DNA of 64,000 nt from Ophiura sarsii. Its lineage: Eukaryota; Echinodermata; Ophiuroidea; Amphilepidida; Ophiuridae. The stretch covers positions 59,217,048 to 59,281,047 of the forward strand of contig CM069447.1 of NCBI GenBank assembly GCA_035610835.1, written 5' to 3'. The notes under the pieces were generated by a model. That model ran no database searches. It had not been told where the DNA came from and was given only the letters and a program-made list of their open reading frames with translations. Each line of letters opens with the position of its first letter. Position 1 is the first letter of the stretch. Below are positions 47,928 to 58,094 of the stretch, in pieces. Made by a program: the position numbers and the translations under genes.

Positions 47928-48363
47928 GAAATTATTGTTTGACTACATTACAGGAATTGGCCTCAAACCAAACATGTTCTCAACATTCAAATTCAAATAT
48001 CTGCCCATTCCTATACTACTCACTAGTCGTAAATCATTTAAACTAAACCCAGGTAGACAATCAATATTATACCTATGTCTAATACTACTCATGCAAGCAG
48101 GAGACTGCGAATTAAATCCAGGCCCGACAAGCGTCAATGATTCGTGTAGTAAATTCCCTTGCACAATCTGTACAAATCCCTGCACCTGGACCCAGAAAGC
48201 GGTTCAATGCGATGAATGTGATGGGTGGTTTCATACAGATTGTATGGGAATGAATACCCATATTTATGATGCCATGGGTCTTACTGGTAACACAAATGTA
48301 TCATGGATTTGTTGTAGTTGCCACTTCACTTTTCTCACGTTGGTCGATGGAGACGTCGAATAG
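47902..48363 (+). pseudogene. LINE ORF, N-terminal part: 2A-like motif and PHD finger
   Basis: This frame encodes 153 residues before a stop. A hydrophobic stretch (ILYLCLILLMQA, about residues 55-66) is followed by GDCELNPGP (67-75; 48100-48126), which fits the 2A consensus D-x-E-x-NPGP. Then comes a Cys-rich PHD-like finger (about 86-146: CTIC, QCDEC, WFHTDC, WICCSC). 2A-like peptides make ribosomes skip a bond between Gly and Pro, and are reported in APE-type LINEs of sea urchins and other invertebrates. Cys replaces the usual Val or Ile. The frame is lost near 48330 and the reading continues in the next frame. Confidence 0.8.
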
Positions 48364-49717
48364 TTTTTCAAGTCTCGACACCCTTAATAGTGATGAATCC
48401 CCTCTCAGCCCACCAGTGGCTACCTCTTCACCGAAGAAGGATTGTCCTCGTCCCAAGCATAAATGTCATAACTCTAATAAAACAGTTAAAGTCCTGGTAA
48501 TAAACTTCCAAAGTATCAAAAACAAAGTTGCGGGCCTCGCTGCTTGTCTCGACACCCAAAATCCTGAAATCGTAATCGGGACAGAGACATGGCTAAATCC
48601 ATCCATAGGCAGCAATCAGATCTTTCCAGATAGATACTCAGTTATACGCAAGGACAGAGCTGACTCATACGGTGGAGTCCTAATTGCCATTAGAAATGAT
48701 ATGATATTCACCCATCTAGCAGATCTCGACACCAATTGCGAGATTATCTGGGTAGAAATACAACTTGCTAGGAGTAAAGTACTCACCATAGGTGCTTTTT
48801 ACAGACCCCCGGACAAAAAGGACCCCTCCTACCTTATGGAATTGAGTAAGTCACTACAAAATATAAAGAACTCACACAGGGGAAACATTTGGCTAGGTGG
48901 TGACTTTAATCTTGGCGATATTCAATGGGACACCCAGTCCATCCGCCAAGGCTCTAATTTCAAAAATGAATGTCAACAACTAATTGAACTTGCAAACGAT
49001 TTTCATCTTGAGCAAGTTGTTACCGAGCCCACCAGAGGTAAAAACATTCTGGATCTATTTTTCACCACAAACTCCACCCTCGTTGAAAAATCCTCAGTAA
49101 TTCCAGGTATCAGTGACCATGATGGAATCTCAATAATAACCATCAATACATCACCAAAACGATGTTGGTCCAAACCACGCAAAGTGTTTATTTATGACAA
49201 AGCCAACGTTGCCAAAATTAAGGCTGATCTCAGTAGCTTTGGTGACATATTCACTAACCTGGACCCTACCTTATCTGTTGATAATCTCTGGTCACGTTTC
49301 ACAACCCGTCTAAAATCTATAATGAATGCCCATATTCCCACTAAGATGGTAACCAGACAGAATAAAACACCATGGTTAAACACTAAAGTCAAAAGACTTC
49401 TTAGGCGGAAACAAAGGTCATTCAATAGAGCCCGTAAAAGTGGTAAGGACGCAGACTGGGAGAAATTCAGACAGTTAAGAAAGGACACACACAAGGAGAC
49501 TAGGCACGCATACAGGAGACATATTAGAGACTTCTGTCTCGACTCCAAAAAGAAATTCTGGGCCTTCATTAAAAACCTCAAAAGAGATTCAACAGGCATA
49601 GCGACCCTAAGAAAAAACGGTCAGTTAATCTCTGACAACAAAAAGAAAGCAGAAGTTTTAAATGACCAATTCGCTCAGTTTTCACACAGGAGAATATGCA
49701 TACCATTCCAAACTTAG
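48330..49717 (+). pseudogene. LINE ORF, APE-type endonuclease and linker
   Basis: The continuing frame encodes an apurinic-like endonuclease with all main landmarks: NFQSIKNK, GTETWL, GGVLIAIR, GAFYRPP, LGGDFNL and the SDH motif (GISDHDGI). It should nick target DNA for target-primed reverse transcription. The following linker is basic (KRLLRRKQRSFNRARKSG). The frame ends at 49715-49717 after a shift near 49680: the sequence QFAQFSHRR should continue in another frame as FTQENM. Confidence 0.88.
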
Positions 49718-51299
49718 GCACTACCTCAACACCGTCACTACACACTTTCAAAATTACCCAAACAGGCATTGAAAAATTACTGAAAGACCTTAACGCAAAC
49801 AAGGCAGCTGGTTTTGATGAAATACCCCCCCCCCCCCCCCCCCCCGCATACTCAAAGACTTTGCTCTTGAGATAGCACCCATTCTGACCAAAATTTTTCA
49901 GGCCTCTATTGATACGGGGAATTTACCGGCCGATTGGAAGAACGCCAATATTTCACCCATTTTCAAAAAAGGTGATAGGACAAAGGCTGCCAATTATCGG
50001 CCAGTGTCACTCACTTCTGTGTGTAGCAAGGTACTTGAGCACGTGATCCATTCACAAATCATGAAACACTTATACAATACAAAATTCTTACTCCCCAACA
50101 ACACGGTTTCCGCAAAGGCCATTCCTGTGAGACTCAGCTCATTCAAACAGTCCACGATCTAACAAAAAACATGGATAAACGAACTCAAACTGACGCAATA
50201 ATCATGGATTTTTCTAAGGCATTCGACACCGCCCCCCATAATCGTCTCATTTTAAAGTTAAAACAACACGGCATAGATGGGAAAATCAACAAATGGATTT
50301 CCTCATTCCTTATGAACCGTAATCAACGTGTCGTGGTGGGGGGGGGGGGGGGAACACTCTCAATGGGTTAAAGTTCAATCTGGGGTACCTCAAGGCACAG
50401 TCCTTGGCCCACTTCTTTTCCTAATATATATAAATGATCTCCCTGACAACATCAAATCCACTGTGCGACTATTCGCTGACGACTGTGTATTGTACAACAC
50501 CATCAGTACCACACAGGACGCTGTCTCATTACAGGAGGACCTAGATACTCTATCTGCATGGGAAGCAAAATGGCAAATGCAGTTCAACCCACAAAAATGC
50601 TTTGTCCTCCGCATCCCTGCTTCTAGGTCCCCAATCATTTCAAGCTATACTCTAGGTGGCACAATTCTTCAAGAAACAACTGCACATTCCTACCTAGGTG
50701 TAGATATAGCCAGTGATCTAAAATGGGACACACACATAAATAAAATCACAACAACAGCAAATAAAACCATTGGTTTTATAAGACGCAACCTTGGAGCATG
50801 CACCAAAGACACAAAATCGACAGCATATAAAACCCTAGTTAGGCCAACGTTAGAGTACTGCGCTGCGGTCTGGGACCCGCATCAAAAAGGACACATACAA
50901 AAAATGGGTATGGCCCAACGTAGGGCGGCCCGCATGGTGCATAACAACTACAATTGGGAGCAAAGTGCAACTGCACTCATTAAAGACCTGGAATGGGAGA
51001 ACATATCTAGCAGGAGACAAACAATAAGGTTATCCATCCTCCACAAAGCGATAGGGGGTCACCTAGCCTTACCGGTCAATAACTACCTACGCCCATCTCA
51101 ACGCTCTACACGTCGCTCAAACCCAAACAACTACATCTTAATATCGTGCCGCACAAATGCACACAAGTTTTCTTTTGTCCCACAAACCATCAGAGATTGG
51201 AACGAACTCCCCCTCAACATTACAGACATTGAAAGCCCCACCCAATTCAAAAACGCAGTTTCCAAGATCATCAATAAGCAAAGCACACGTATGGACTAA
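49680..51299 (+). pseudogene. LINE ORF, reverse transcriptase, interrupted by poly-C and poly-G
   Basis: RT blocks in order are NANKAAGFDEIP, ISPIFKKGDRTKAANYRPVS, QQHGFRKGHS, MDFSKAFDTAPHNRL (motif A Asp), SGVPQGTVLGPLLFLIYIND and LFADDCVLY (catalytic Asp pair), then YLGVDIASDLKW, VRPTLEYCAAVWDP and the final RDWNELPLNI. The reading is broken by a 21-base C run where one Pro codon is expected (49825-49845), a frame change near 50095 and a 15-base G run after QRVVV (50338-50352). The last frame runs cleanly to TAA at 51297. Confidence 0.9.
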
Positions 51300-51512
51300 C
51301 CACATAGCATCGCACAACCACCTACTCGCTTGATCCCTTATTGGGACGTTGAGTAGTAACACAAAGAAGAAGAAGAAGATTAACCCTAACCCAACTGAAT
51401 CTCACTAAATCTCACTGCCAGAAACTCTCCACGCACGTGCTGCTGCATTGCCCCGATGACGTCACCTACCGCAGGCATATGTGGGCAGGAAGTTGCTGCC
51501 CGCATATGCGCT

Positions 51513-51660
51513 GGGAGTTTAGCTCAGTTGGTAGAGGGACAGACTGGGGTGCAGATGGTCCCGCGATCGAATCTCAGGGGGTGCTGGGTGATTTTTCGGG
51601 TAAAAAAAATGGCACTTTTTCCCCCTCCCCGAAACGCACAAAAACATAGCCGCGGTAGTT
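51513..51660 (+). repeat. tRNA-derived SINE-like element
   Basis: GGGAGTTTAGCTCAGTTGG, a textbook A box, is followed by GCGATCGAATC, a B-box variant, at tRNA-like spacing. The 3' acceptor side and anticodon arm are not convincingly tRNA. It lies just downstream of the LINE tail and a CGCATATG-rich flank. Confidence 0.55.
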
Positions 51661-51841
51661 AGGGTTAATAGTTCAAAGGTTACAGGGTTTCATAAATTTT
51701 AAACTAGTAGGGTTAACACCCGTTTAACAGAACTACACAAACAGGAATACTTATACAAGAGGATGGATATTTTGACATTTTTCTTGGCACATTGATAACA
51801 TGTCACTCAAGATGCCCAATATCCATTCTGGGGAAATCTCT

Positions 51842-51941
51842 NNNNNNNNNNNNNNNNNNNNNNNNNNNNNNNNNNNNNNNNNNNNNNNNNNNNNNNNNNN
51901 NNNNNNNNNNNNNNNNNNNNNNNNNNNNNNNNNNNNNNNNN
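51842..51941. other. Assembly gap, exactly 100 N
   Basis: A run of 100 N, the customary placeholder for a scaffold join of unknown length. Adjacency and orientation of the two sides are not proven by sequence. Open frames crossing it are meaningless. Confidence 0.97.
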
Positions 51942-52559
51942 TCCCAAACCACATTCTTCATTAGACCCTTCGCCCCCGCCCGCCACCCCCTGCCGAGGCT
52001 GCCGTCCCCGCCGTCCCCCGCCGTCCCCGACCCCGCAGCCTTTCCCGCCCGCGAATTTATTAACCGTACACACTTACTGTATAAATGTATTGCTGTACAA
52101 TGTACATGTGCTATGCACGTTACTCCGTCAGGTATCAAATGTTGTTTACGGCAATAAAGATCGCTTCCCGCCCCGTACTTATCTCAACCCCAAGGCCTAA
52201 GTTAACCATCTCCTGTAGTGCAGCGTATTTCTCCGATAGTTGCCCGCCCGCGTGTGTAGGGGTGCGTGGGTGTAGTGTGTGTGAGCGTTTATTTAACATG
52301 GCGCACTACGACGCGTTATTTGTTACGCGCGCCGACTGCATGATTACAGTACGAATAGAGATAAACAAACACGGCCCGTAAAATAGTCTGAAAAAGCCCT
52401 GGATGTTAATGTTTTGCTCATATCTCGGTCAATTCTGTACGGTTTTCAGCCATTGATAGCTTATAACAATCGCATTATCATCGACTATAATCAGTACAAC
52501 GTTCACGGTGTTTAGTTGCAAACTGAGAGAACCTTTTATGGATACAACATTACGCACAT
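51942..52559. other. No gene recognised; GC-rich start after the gap
   Basis: About 51955-52060 is C/G-rich with CCGTCCCCG repeats, unlike the surrounding AT-rich DNA. This may explain why the assembly broke here. The remaining sequence has no exon I can support. Confidence 0.5.
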
Positions 52560-53027
52560 TACGTGAAACAACAAATGTACTTCGCACTTGTGAGACCGCA
52601 CCTTGAGTTTGCCTGCGCTGTATGGGACCCCCATAATGCATGCGACATATCACGTCTAGAAGCAGTACAGCGCAGAGCAGCCCGATTTGTAACCAATAAC
52701 CACAAAAGAACAGAGGGCACGGTAACAAATATTTTACAAGACCTGCAGTGGCCCTCCTTAGAGCAAAGACGAAAAAATAACCGATTAGCAATCCTATATA
52801 AAATTCAAAATGACCAAATTGCCATTCCTATCCCGCACTACATGTGCAGACAGGCTGTTCAAACCAGGCAATTCCATCCACAGAGATTTATTATCGTTCC
52901 AACTCACACCGACTCATATAAGTTCAGCTTCTATCCCCGCACAATTAAGGACAGGAATTCACTGACACCCTCAATGTACAATGCCAAATCTCTGGAAATT
53001 TTCAAGAACTGCATTCAAAAATTATAA
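52560..53027 (+). pseudogene. CR1-like LINE fragment, C-terminal RT/thumb
   Basis: One open frame encodes KQQMYFALVRPHLEFACAVW, LEAVQRRAARFV, LQDLQWPSLEQRRKNNRL, LYKIQNDQIAIPIPHYM and FYPRTIKDRNSL. It aligns in order with the end of the LINE at 47902-51380 (VRPTLEYCAAVWDP, RRAARMVHNNYNWE, LEWENISSRRQTIRL) but is clearly a different subfamily. The catalytic RT core is absent, as in a 5'-truncated copy. It ends at a stop at 53025-53027. Confidence 0.85.
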
Positions 53028-53337
53028 TATATTGCTCATATCATGTGTAGTTGTAGTTGTATATTAAGATGATGTATTCTAATGTCTATTTTCAATTGTC
53101 GCCATTATGCATTCCTCTGTTAGATATTGCATTTTGCAACTTTGCAGAGTATACGTTATAGATAGATAGATACGCAAATTATAGTAAGATTAGCGATCGC
53201 GTAACTCATGGAGTAGTATCGTGTAGAGTAGCTGACCGTATGGACGGCACTTACATGTACGCTTTCATTCGGGCGTAAGTTTGACCTTTGCGCCTGTATT
53301 TGGTATATAACATTTTTATAAATAAAACTTTTGAATA

Positions 53338-54419
53338 CAGGCTGTCCCAAAATGATTAGTACCCATCGATGCTCAAAGTTCAATAATTTGTTTCATCATC
53401 AAAATCAATGAGATTAGATCCGGATTTTTTTAACCATATTTGCTATACTAAACCCTTTTATTAGAATTTTAGATCATGAATATCGGACTTATTTTAATGA
53501 ATTTACACTCCATTGTGTAAGACATGGTGATTTCACCTTTTTGGCAAAGTGCAAAAAAAATGTGTTTTTAAACAGCTTGTTTGAAAGAAACTAACATTCT
53601 CTCAATCTCTTGTCTGCTAATATCTGTGGTTCCTTTCTAGTTTAAACTGCTGTTGTATCATATTGTTGTTCAAACCATTAATACTTCTTCATTTTGATTC
53701 AATTTGAAGAGTAAAAATGGATCGTCACGCATGAGCGACCCAAGCTCTGTTTCTATAATGAGCTAGTTTTGAGGCTAAACTTCAGGAGGAATTTAAACAG
53801 GTAAAGACGTGATCATGGGTAATTAGCAGTGGCTTAGACTTCTTTTTCATATTGGGGGTGCAATTTCCTACAAACATGCTAAAAATGATATAGTCCCTTA
53901 GTGTTTAACCTCACGAAATCCATTCTCCAATGTGAAAATGAAATCTAAGCCACTGGTGATTCACCAAATACCACTAGTCATTTAGAAGTCCCTAAACACC
54001 TAACAAATAAAACAATGCATGGGGTCACTCAAGTGTTACAAACTTCTTTTACCCGTTAAATTTAATTAAGGAAAAGAATTATTAATGATTTGAACACCCA
54101 TAACTAATAACAAGAAAGACACTCAAGATTATATTGAGTAGACAAGAGATTATGAGAATACACAAGTTTCTTTCAAACAAGCTGTAATAGCACACACATT
54201 TTTTAGCACTTTGTCAAAAAGGTGAAATCACCATGTTTTACATAATGGAGTGTATCTTGAGTTTGATAAATCCGATATTCATGATCTAAAATTCTAATAA
54301 AATAATACAGTAGGAAAAATATGATGTAAAAACAACGGACCTAATCCATCGATTTTGATGATGACAAAAATTATTGAACTTTGGGCATCGATGGGTACTA
54401 ATCATTATGGGACAGCCTG
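53338..54419. mobile_element. TA-flanked TIR element, CAGGCTGTCCC ends
   Basis: The left end CAGGCTGTCCCAAAATGATT-AGTACCCATCGATG is mirrored by CATCGATGGGTACTAATCAT-TATGGGACAGCCTG at the right, with TA on both sides. The long arms include TTCAATAATTT and, inverted, AAATTATTGAA, extending well inward (GGTGATTTCACC near 53527 and GGTGAAATCACC near 54222). No transposase. Fits a Tc1/mariner-type non-autonomous element; fragments are at 28770 and 29210. Confidence 0.85.
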
Positions 54420-54933
54420 TACATCGAGGAAAAACAAAGACCTTTTTTGAACATATCAAAGACGACTGTTTGGGCAGCTTTTGGGGTGTTTTATACAGAG
54501 ACCTTTATACAGAGACCTTTATACAGAGACCTCTGATACGAAATCTGCCAAATCATGTTTTATCTCTAATACGAATAATATAACCCGTTTTACCCTAAAC
54601 TATAACACCCAAATATGAGGACAAACATCAGCACGCGAAAACTCGAAGGGGGACCATTTTGATTGATTGATTTAATTTAAATGCTCAACTACTCAACCTT
54701 TTCTCTGGCCGGTGATAATCGGCGTAAATTACGCGGTAGCGATAGGAGTAAATTATGTGTGGATACGCGATCAGAATACCGACAATATTTGTAGACAATA
54801 TATTTTTATTTCGCCTGCGAGTAACCACCGTGTGAACGTAGCTGAAGATGTGATCTTTTATTCTGTATTATTATCCCTAACTTAAACATGTTCGCTTAAT
54901 TTTCACGTTTCACATAGTTCCATCATGTTTACA
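54420..54933. other. No gene recognised
   Basis: It includes a short tandem ACAGAGACCTTTATACAGAG run (about 54497-54535). Nothing else is supported. Confidence 0.45.
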
Positions 54934-55311
54934 TAAAGGGTTCAACAAAAGAAAGTATACCACTTTGTTTATGTCATTTTGAGTAACTTTCAATTTGTTT
55001 TTGACCAAACAGGCTAAATAGGCATTTAGATAAATCTTTTAGGCATAATTTGATACCAAATTTGCCCCCTAACAACAAAGATAAACCATGATCAGCACCA
55101 TTTAAAGGAAAATATCCCATTTTCAAAAGTCGCATTTCCAATACACAGCACGAGAAGATTTGGTTAATCTGTCCATGTTCTCCCCATCCAAAACATTCCT
55201 TTACATTCAAATCCTTCACCCATGCATTAGTTAACATTTGAATTAGCCCGCGCATTGAGGGATATGCGCGGTGATCAGTACGGGATAAATACGGCATATG
55301 TGTGTGTTAAC
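54934..55311. mobile_element. MITE with TAAAGnGnTCAACA end, copy 3, truncated
   Basis: The left end and arm match 20652-21276 (CAACAAAAGAAAGTA, CCAAACAGGCTAAATAGGCA, TTTGATACCAAATTTG, AACAACAAAGATAAACCATG). Homology stops at GTGTTAACAATTTG, where the minus-strand LINE begins. The right half is not found beyond the LINE. Confidence 0.8.
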
Positions 55312-56885
55312 AATTTGCCAATTTATATAGCGCTCTTACACATTATACAATGGTACCACAGCGCTTAACCAAATTAAAACATAACATTAAAAACAGTGTT
55401 AAACATCACTCGCACTATGACGATGAAATAAGTGAGTTTTTAACATCTTCTTAAATTGAGTCAGTGACGAGGCATGCCTGGTGTGACGCGGTAAATTATT
55501 CCACAAAAATGGGCCGGAGGCATAAAATCCTTTCTTGGCGGTAGTGAGACGAGTTTTAGGTACAGTGAGAATCCAAGTGTCAGAGGCAGAACGAAGACCA
55601 CTTCCTTTAGGTACATAAGTACTAGTAAGGTCCTTAAGATAATAAGGCGCGCCATCATTGAAACATTTATATACAATAGTCAGGATCTTGAACTCAATGC
55701 GCGTTTTAACAGGCAGCCAATGTAACTTGTGGAGAAGAGGAGTTGCATTAGTTTGGCTGCTCGATTTTGGAGACGTTGTAATATCTTTCGCAGAAGATCC
55801 CTGTAAGAGAGAGTTGGAATAGTCGAGCCGCGATGTAACAAGTGCGCGTATGGCGTGATGACATGTTGTTTCATCAATAAACATCCGAATACGAGAAAGA
55901 TTCCTAAGGTGAAAATTCAAACTGCGACAAATGTTAGTATGATGAGACATGTTTAAATGGCAGTCAAATTCAACACCAAGATTGCGTACATGGGGGACGG
56001 TCTGACCTCAATATCACCAACACGAAGTGAGATGTTGCATAGTGACTTTAAGGGTCTTGGGTTGGCTGCAATGAAAAATTATGTTTTATAACTATTCAAG
56101 CAAAGCCTATTTTGCGACATCCAATATTTGATATCCTCAATTCACGCAGATAACATAACAAGAGCATGATCAGCATCCCCTGACTTATTTGGGTCAAATG
56201 AGATGTACAGTTGTGTATCATCAGCGTAAAAATGGAACTTTATGTGTTTGTAACGTTTGATTATATCAGCAATCAGATGTGTGTAGAAAGAGGACATTTG
56301 AGGGCCAACACAAGATCCTTGAGGCAAACCAAAGTTGGGAACATGCGAGTCAGGAAACTCATTGGCAATTTTAACCTTGCATGTGCGTCGATAGAGATAC
56401 GAACGAAACCAGCTCACAACATTTCCTCTAAATCCAAAATCATTTGACAATCTGTTAGTTAGGATATCATGATCAATCGTGTCAAAAGCTGCTGATAGGT
56501 CTAACAATACAAGAAAAATAGCACGCCGATTGTCAATTTCGCACACAATATCACTTTTCACTTTTAATAATGCTGTCTCCGTGCTGTGCTTGGGCCTATA
56601 CGCTGACTGCATCTTCTGGTGTAGATCATTCTCACTAACATGATTATTTACACGTGACAAAGCAGCTTTTCCAATAATTTTGCTTAAAAATGCTGTGTTG
56701 GATACTGGACGGTAGTTCTTAAGCATGTTATTATCTAATGATGGTTTCTTTAAGAGTGGTGTGACAATGGCATCCTTAATTGCCATAGGAAAAGTGCCTG
56801 TGGATAGTGAGGTATTAATAAGGCATAAGGCATTAAGGCAGCTTAATTTTTTGAATTCACCGTATACTATTGATTTAAATGTCGA
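55312..56885 (-). pseudogene. L2/CR1-like LINE, RT and C-terminal region, 5'-truncated
   Basis: On the minus strand the order is AIKDAIVTPLLKKPSLD, LKNYRPVSN, QSAYRPKHSTETALL, VLLDLSAAFDTIDHDIL (motif A), GLPQGSCVGPQ (motif B), HFYADDTQLYI (motif C), and, after frame breaks near 56150-55950, CHHAIRALVTSRLDYSNSLL, LHWLPVKTRIEFKILTIVYK and GPFLWNNLPRHTR. The 3' UTR contains AGCGCT words and ends AATTTGGCAAATTG-like at 55312. There is no endonuclease. It differs in sequence and motif spelling from the + strand LINE at 47902, so it is a separate lineage. It interrupts the MITE at 54934. Confidence 0.88.
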
Positions 56886-57006
56886 CCGGAGGTTGGAATA
56901 AAATGGGATCTTTCGATAAATAGCAAATATACGCCAGAAGACATTACATCTTATTTTTACTCATCACCCCTGCCCATCCCAGAACCATAGATCGCTCTTG
57001 GATGAA

Positions 57007-57095
57007 TTCACTATAATAGAGGGATATGGATGATTCGTCATCAAAAATGCAACGCCGCCACCCTTTTTTGGGTGGTGGGTTTAAAACACATGGCC
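57007..57095 (+). mobile_element. Solo end of the GGCCATGTG TIR family
   Basis: ATGGATGATTCGTC, AAAAATGCAACGCCGCCACC and TTAAAACACATGGCC match the right end of 12060-13088. The remainder of the element is absent. Confidence 0.8.
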
Positions 57096-57425
57096 ATACC
57101 ATGAAGGAATAATATAAGGACGACTCACTCCGGCGAAAATCGACGACAGCTGTCGACCGGTACGCCCTCTATAAGACTGCGACAACGCCGCCTAAATTAG
57201 CTTGGATTGCCGTGGCGTTTTCAAATTACGTGTATAATTTATATGAACGTTTCGGCGCAAGCCTGCAAGTGTAAAATAAGTCTCACTCTTCTGATATAAA
57301 GAAGTAGTTCGTAACAATAGAATTGTTAATATCTTTGCATCAGTCTACGGGTAGCAAGCTTGGGTACTGAAATCCGCGCCGCACAGTGGACGGTCAGACA
57401 ACTGGAGGAAAATAACTTTGTTTAA
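57096..57425. other. No gene recognised
   Basis: A short stretch relatively rich in CpG (ACTCCGGCGAAAATCGACGA). No exon or repeat is supported. Confidence 0.4.
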
Positions 57426-58094
57426 GGGGGTGTGGACCCTCAGCATAGCCTCCGTAACACTGCTGTAACTCCTTCATTATTCATTTAATCTATATAAAAG
57501 TGTACATTTGTTTGCAGAAAAGGGTTCAATGAATCCAACCATAATCATGAAATTGACCATTTTGGAGAAAATTATAAAAAACACGTTTTTGACCCATTTA
57601 ATAGGTTCTGCAAAGATAACTCAAAATATCTTTTGTCAAATTGTGTCATATTAGTTTTATTATATTACTAAAACAATTCCCTGTGAACCTTTTTTTAGTT
57701 TTTGAAAATCTTTATTATTTTTTTGAATTATAGAAAAAGTGCCAACAAATATGATTTTTTACCTCCAAAATCATGAAAATCACACTTTGGGCATTTTTTG
57801 CCACTTTTGGTCAATAATTCCAAAAATAATAAAGATTTTCAACAACAAAAAGAAAGCTTCCTAGGGAATTGTATAAGGAATATAATAAAACTAGTATGCC
57901 AACATTTGACAAATTATAGTTTAAGTATCTTTGCAGAACCTAAAATGTTCTCCAAAATGGTCAATTCCATGATCATGGTTGGATTCATTGAACCCTTTTC
58001 TGCAAAACAAAATGTATACTTTTATATAGATTAAATGAATAATGAAGAAGTTACGGCAGTTTTACGGTGGCTATACCTGAGGGTCCACACCCCC
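57426..58094. mobile_element. Foldback MITE flanked by TTAA
   Basis: GGGGGTGTGGACCCTCAG at the left is mirrored by CTGAGGGTCCACACCCCC at the right, with TTAA on both sides. Homology runs through both arms almost to the centre (AATCTATATAAAAGT/ACTTTTATATAGATT; GGTTCAATGAATCCAACC/GGTTGGATTCATTGAACC; TTGACCATTTTGGAGAA/TTCTCCAAAATGGTCAA). TTAA duplication is the piggyBac signature, but transposase is absent. The open frame inside is a by-product of the arm. Confidence 0.88.

Larger units (their letters stand above)
47902..51380 (+). mobile_element. Near-complete CR1-like non-LTR retrotransposon
   Basis: The coding order is a hydrophobic segment with a 2A-like motif, a PHD-type zinc finger, an APE endonuclease, a reverse transcriptase and a C-terminal thumb region. 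It stops at 51297-51299, and a short 3' UTR ends in (GAA)n at about 51366-51379. The order and motifs fit the CR1 superfamily. It is inactive as read because of frame breaks and two homopolymer insertions. No second ORF is visible. The 5' boundary is uncertain. Confidence 0.88.

Noticed and set aside
51513..51585. Functional tRNA gene
   Set aside because: The A box is excellent, but the acceptor stem does not pair and the anticodon arm is poor; a SINE head fits better.
57798..58034. 78-codon open frame on the + strand
   Set aside because: It lies wholly within one arm of a foldback MITE.
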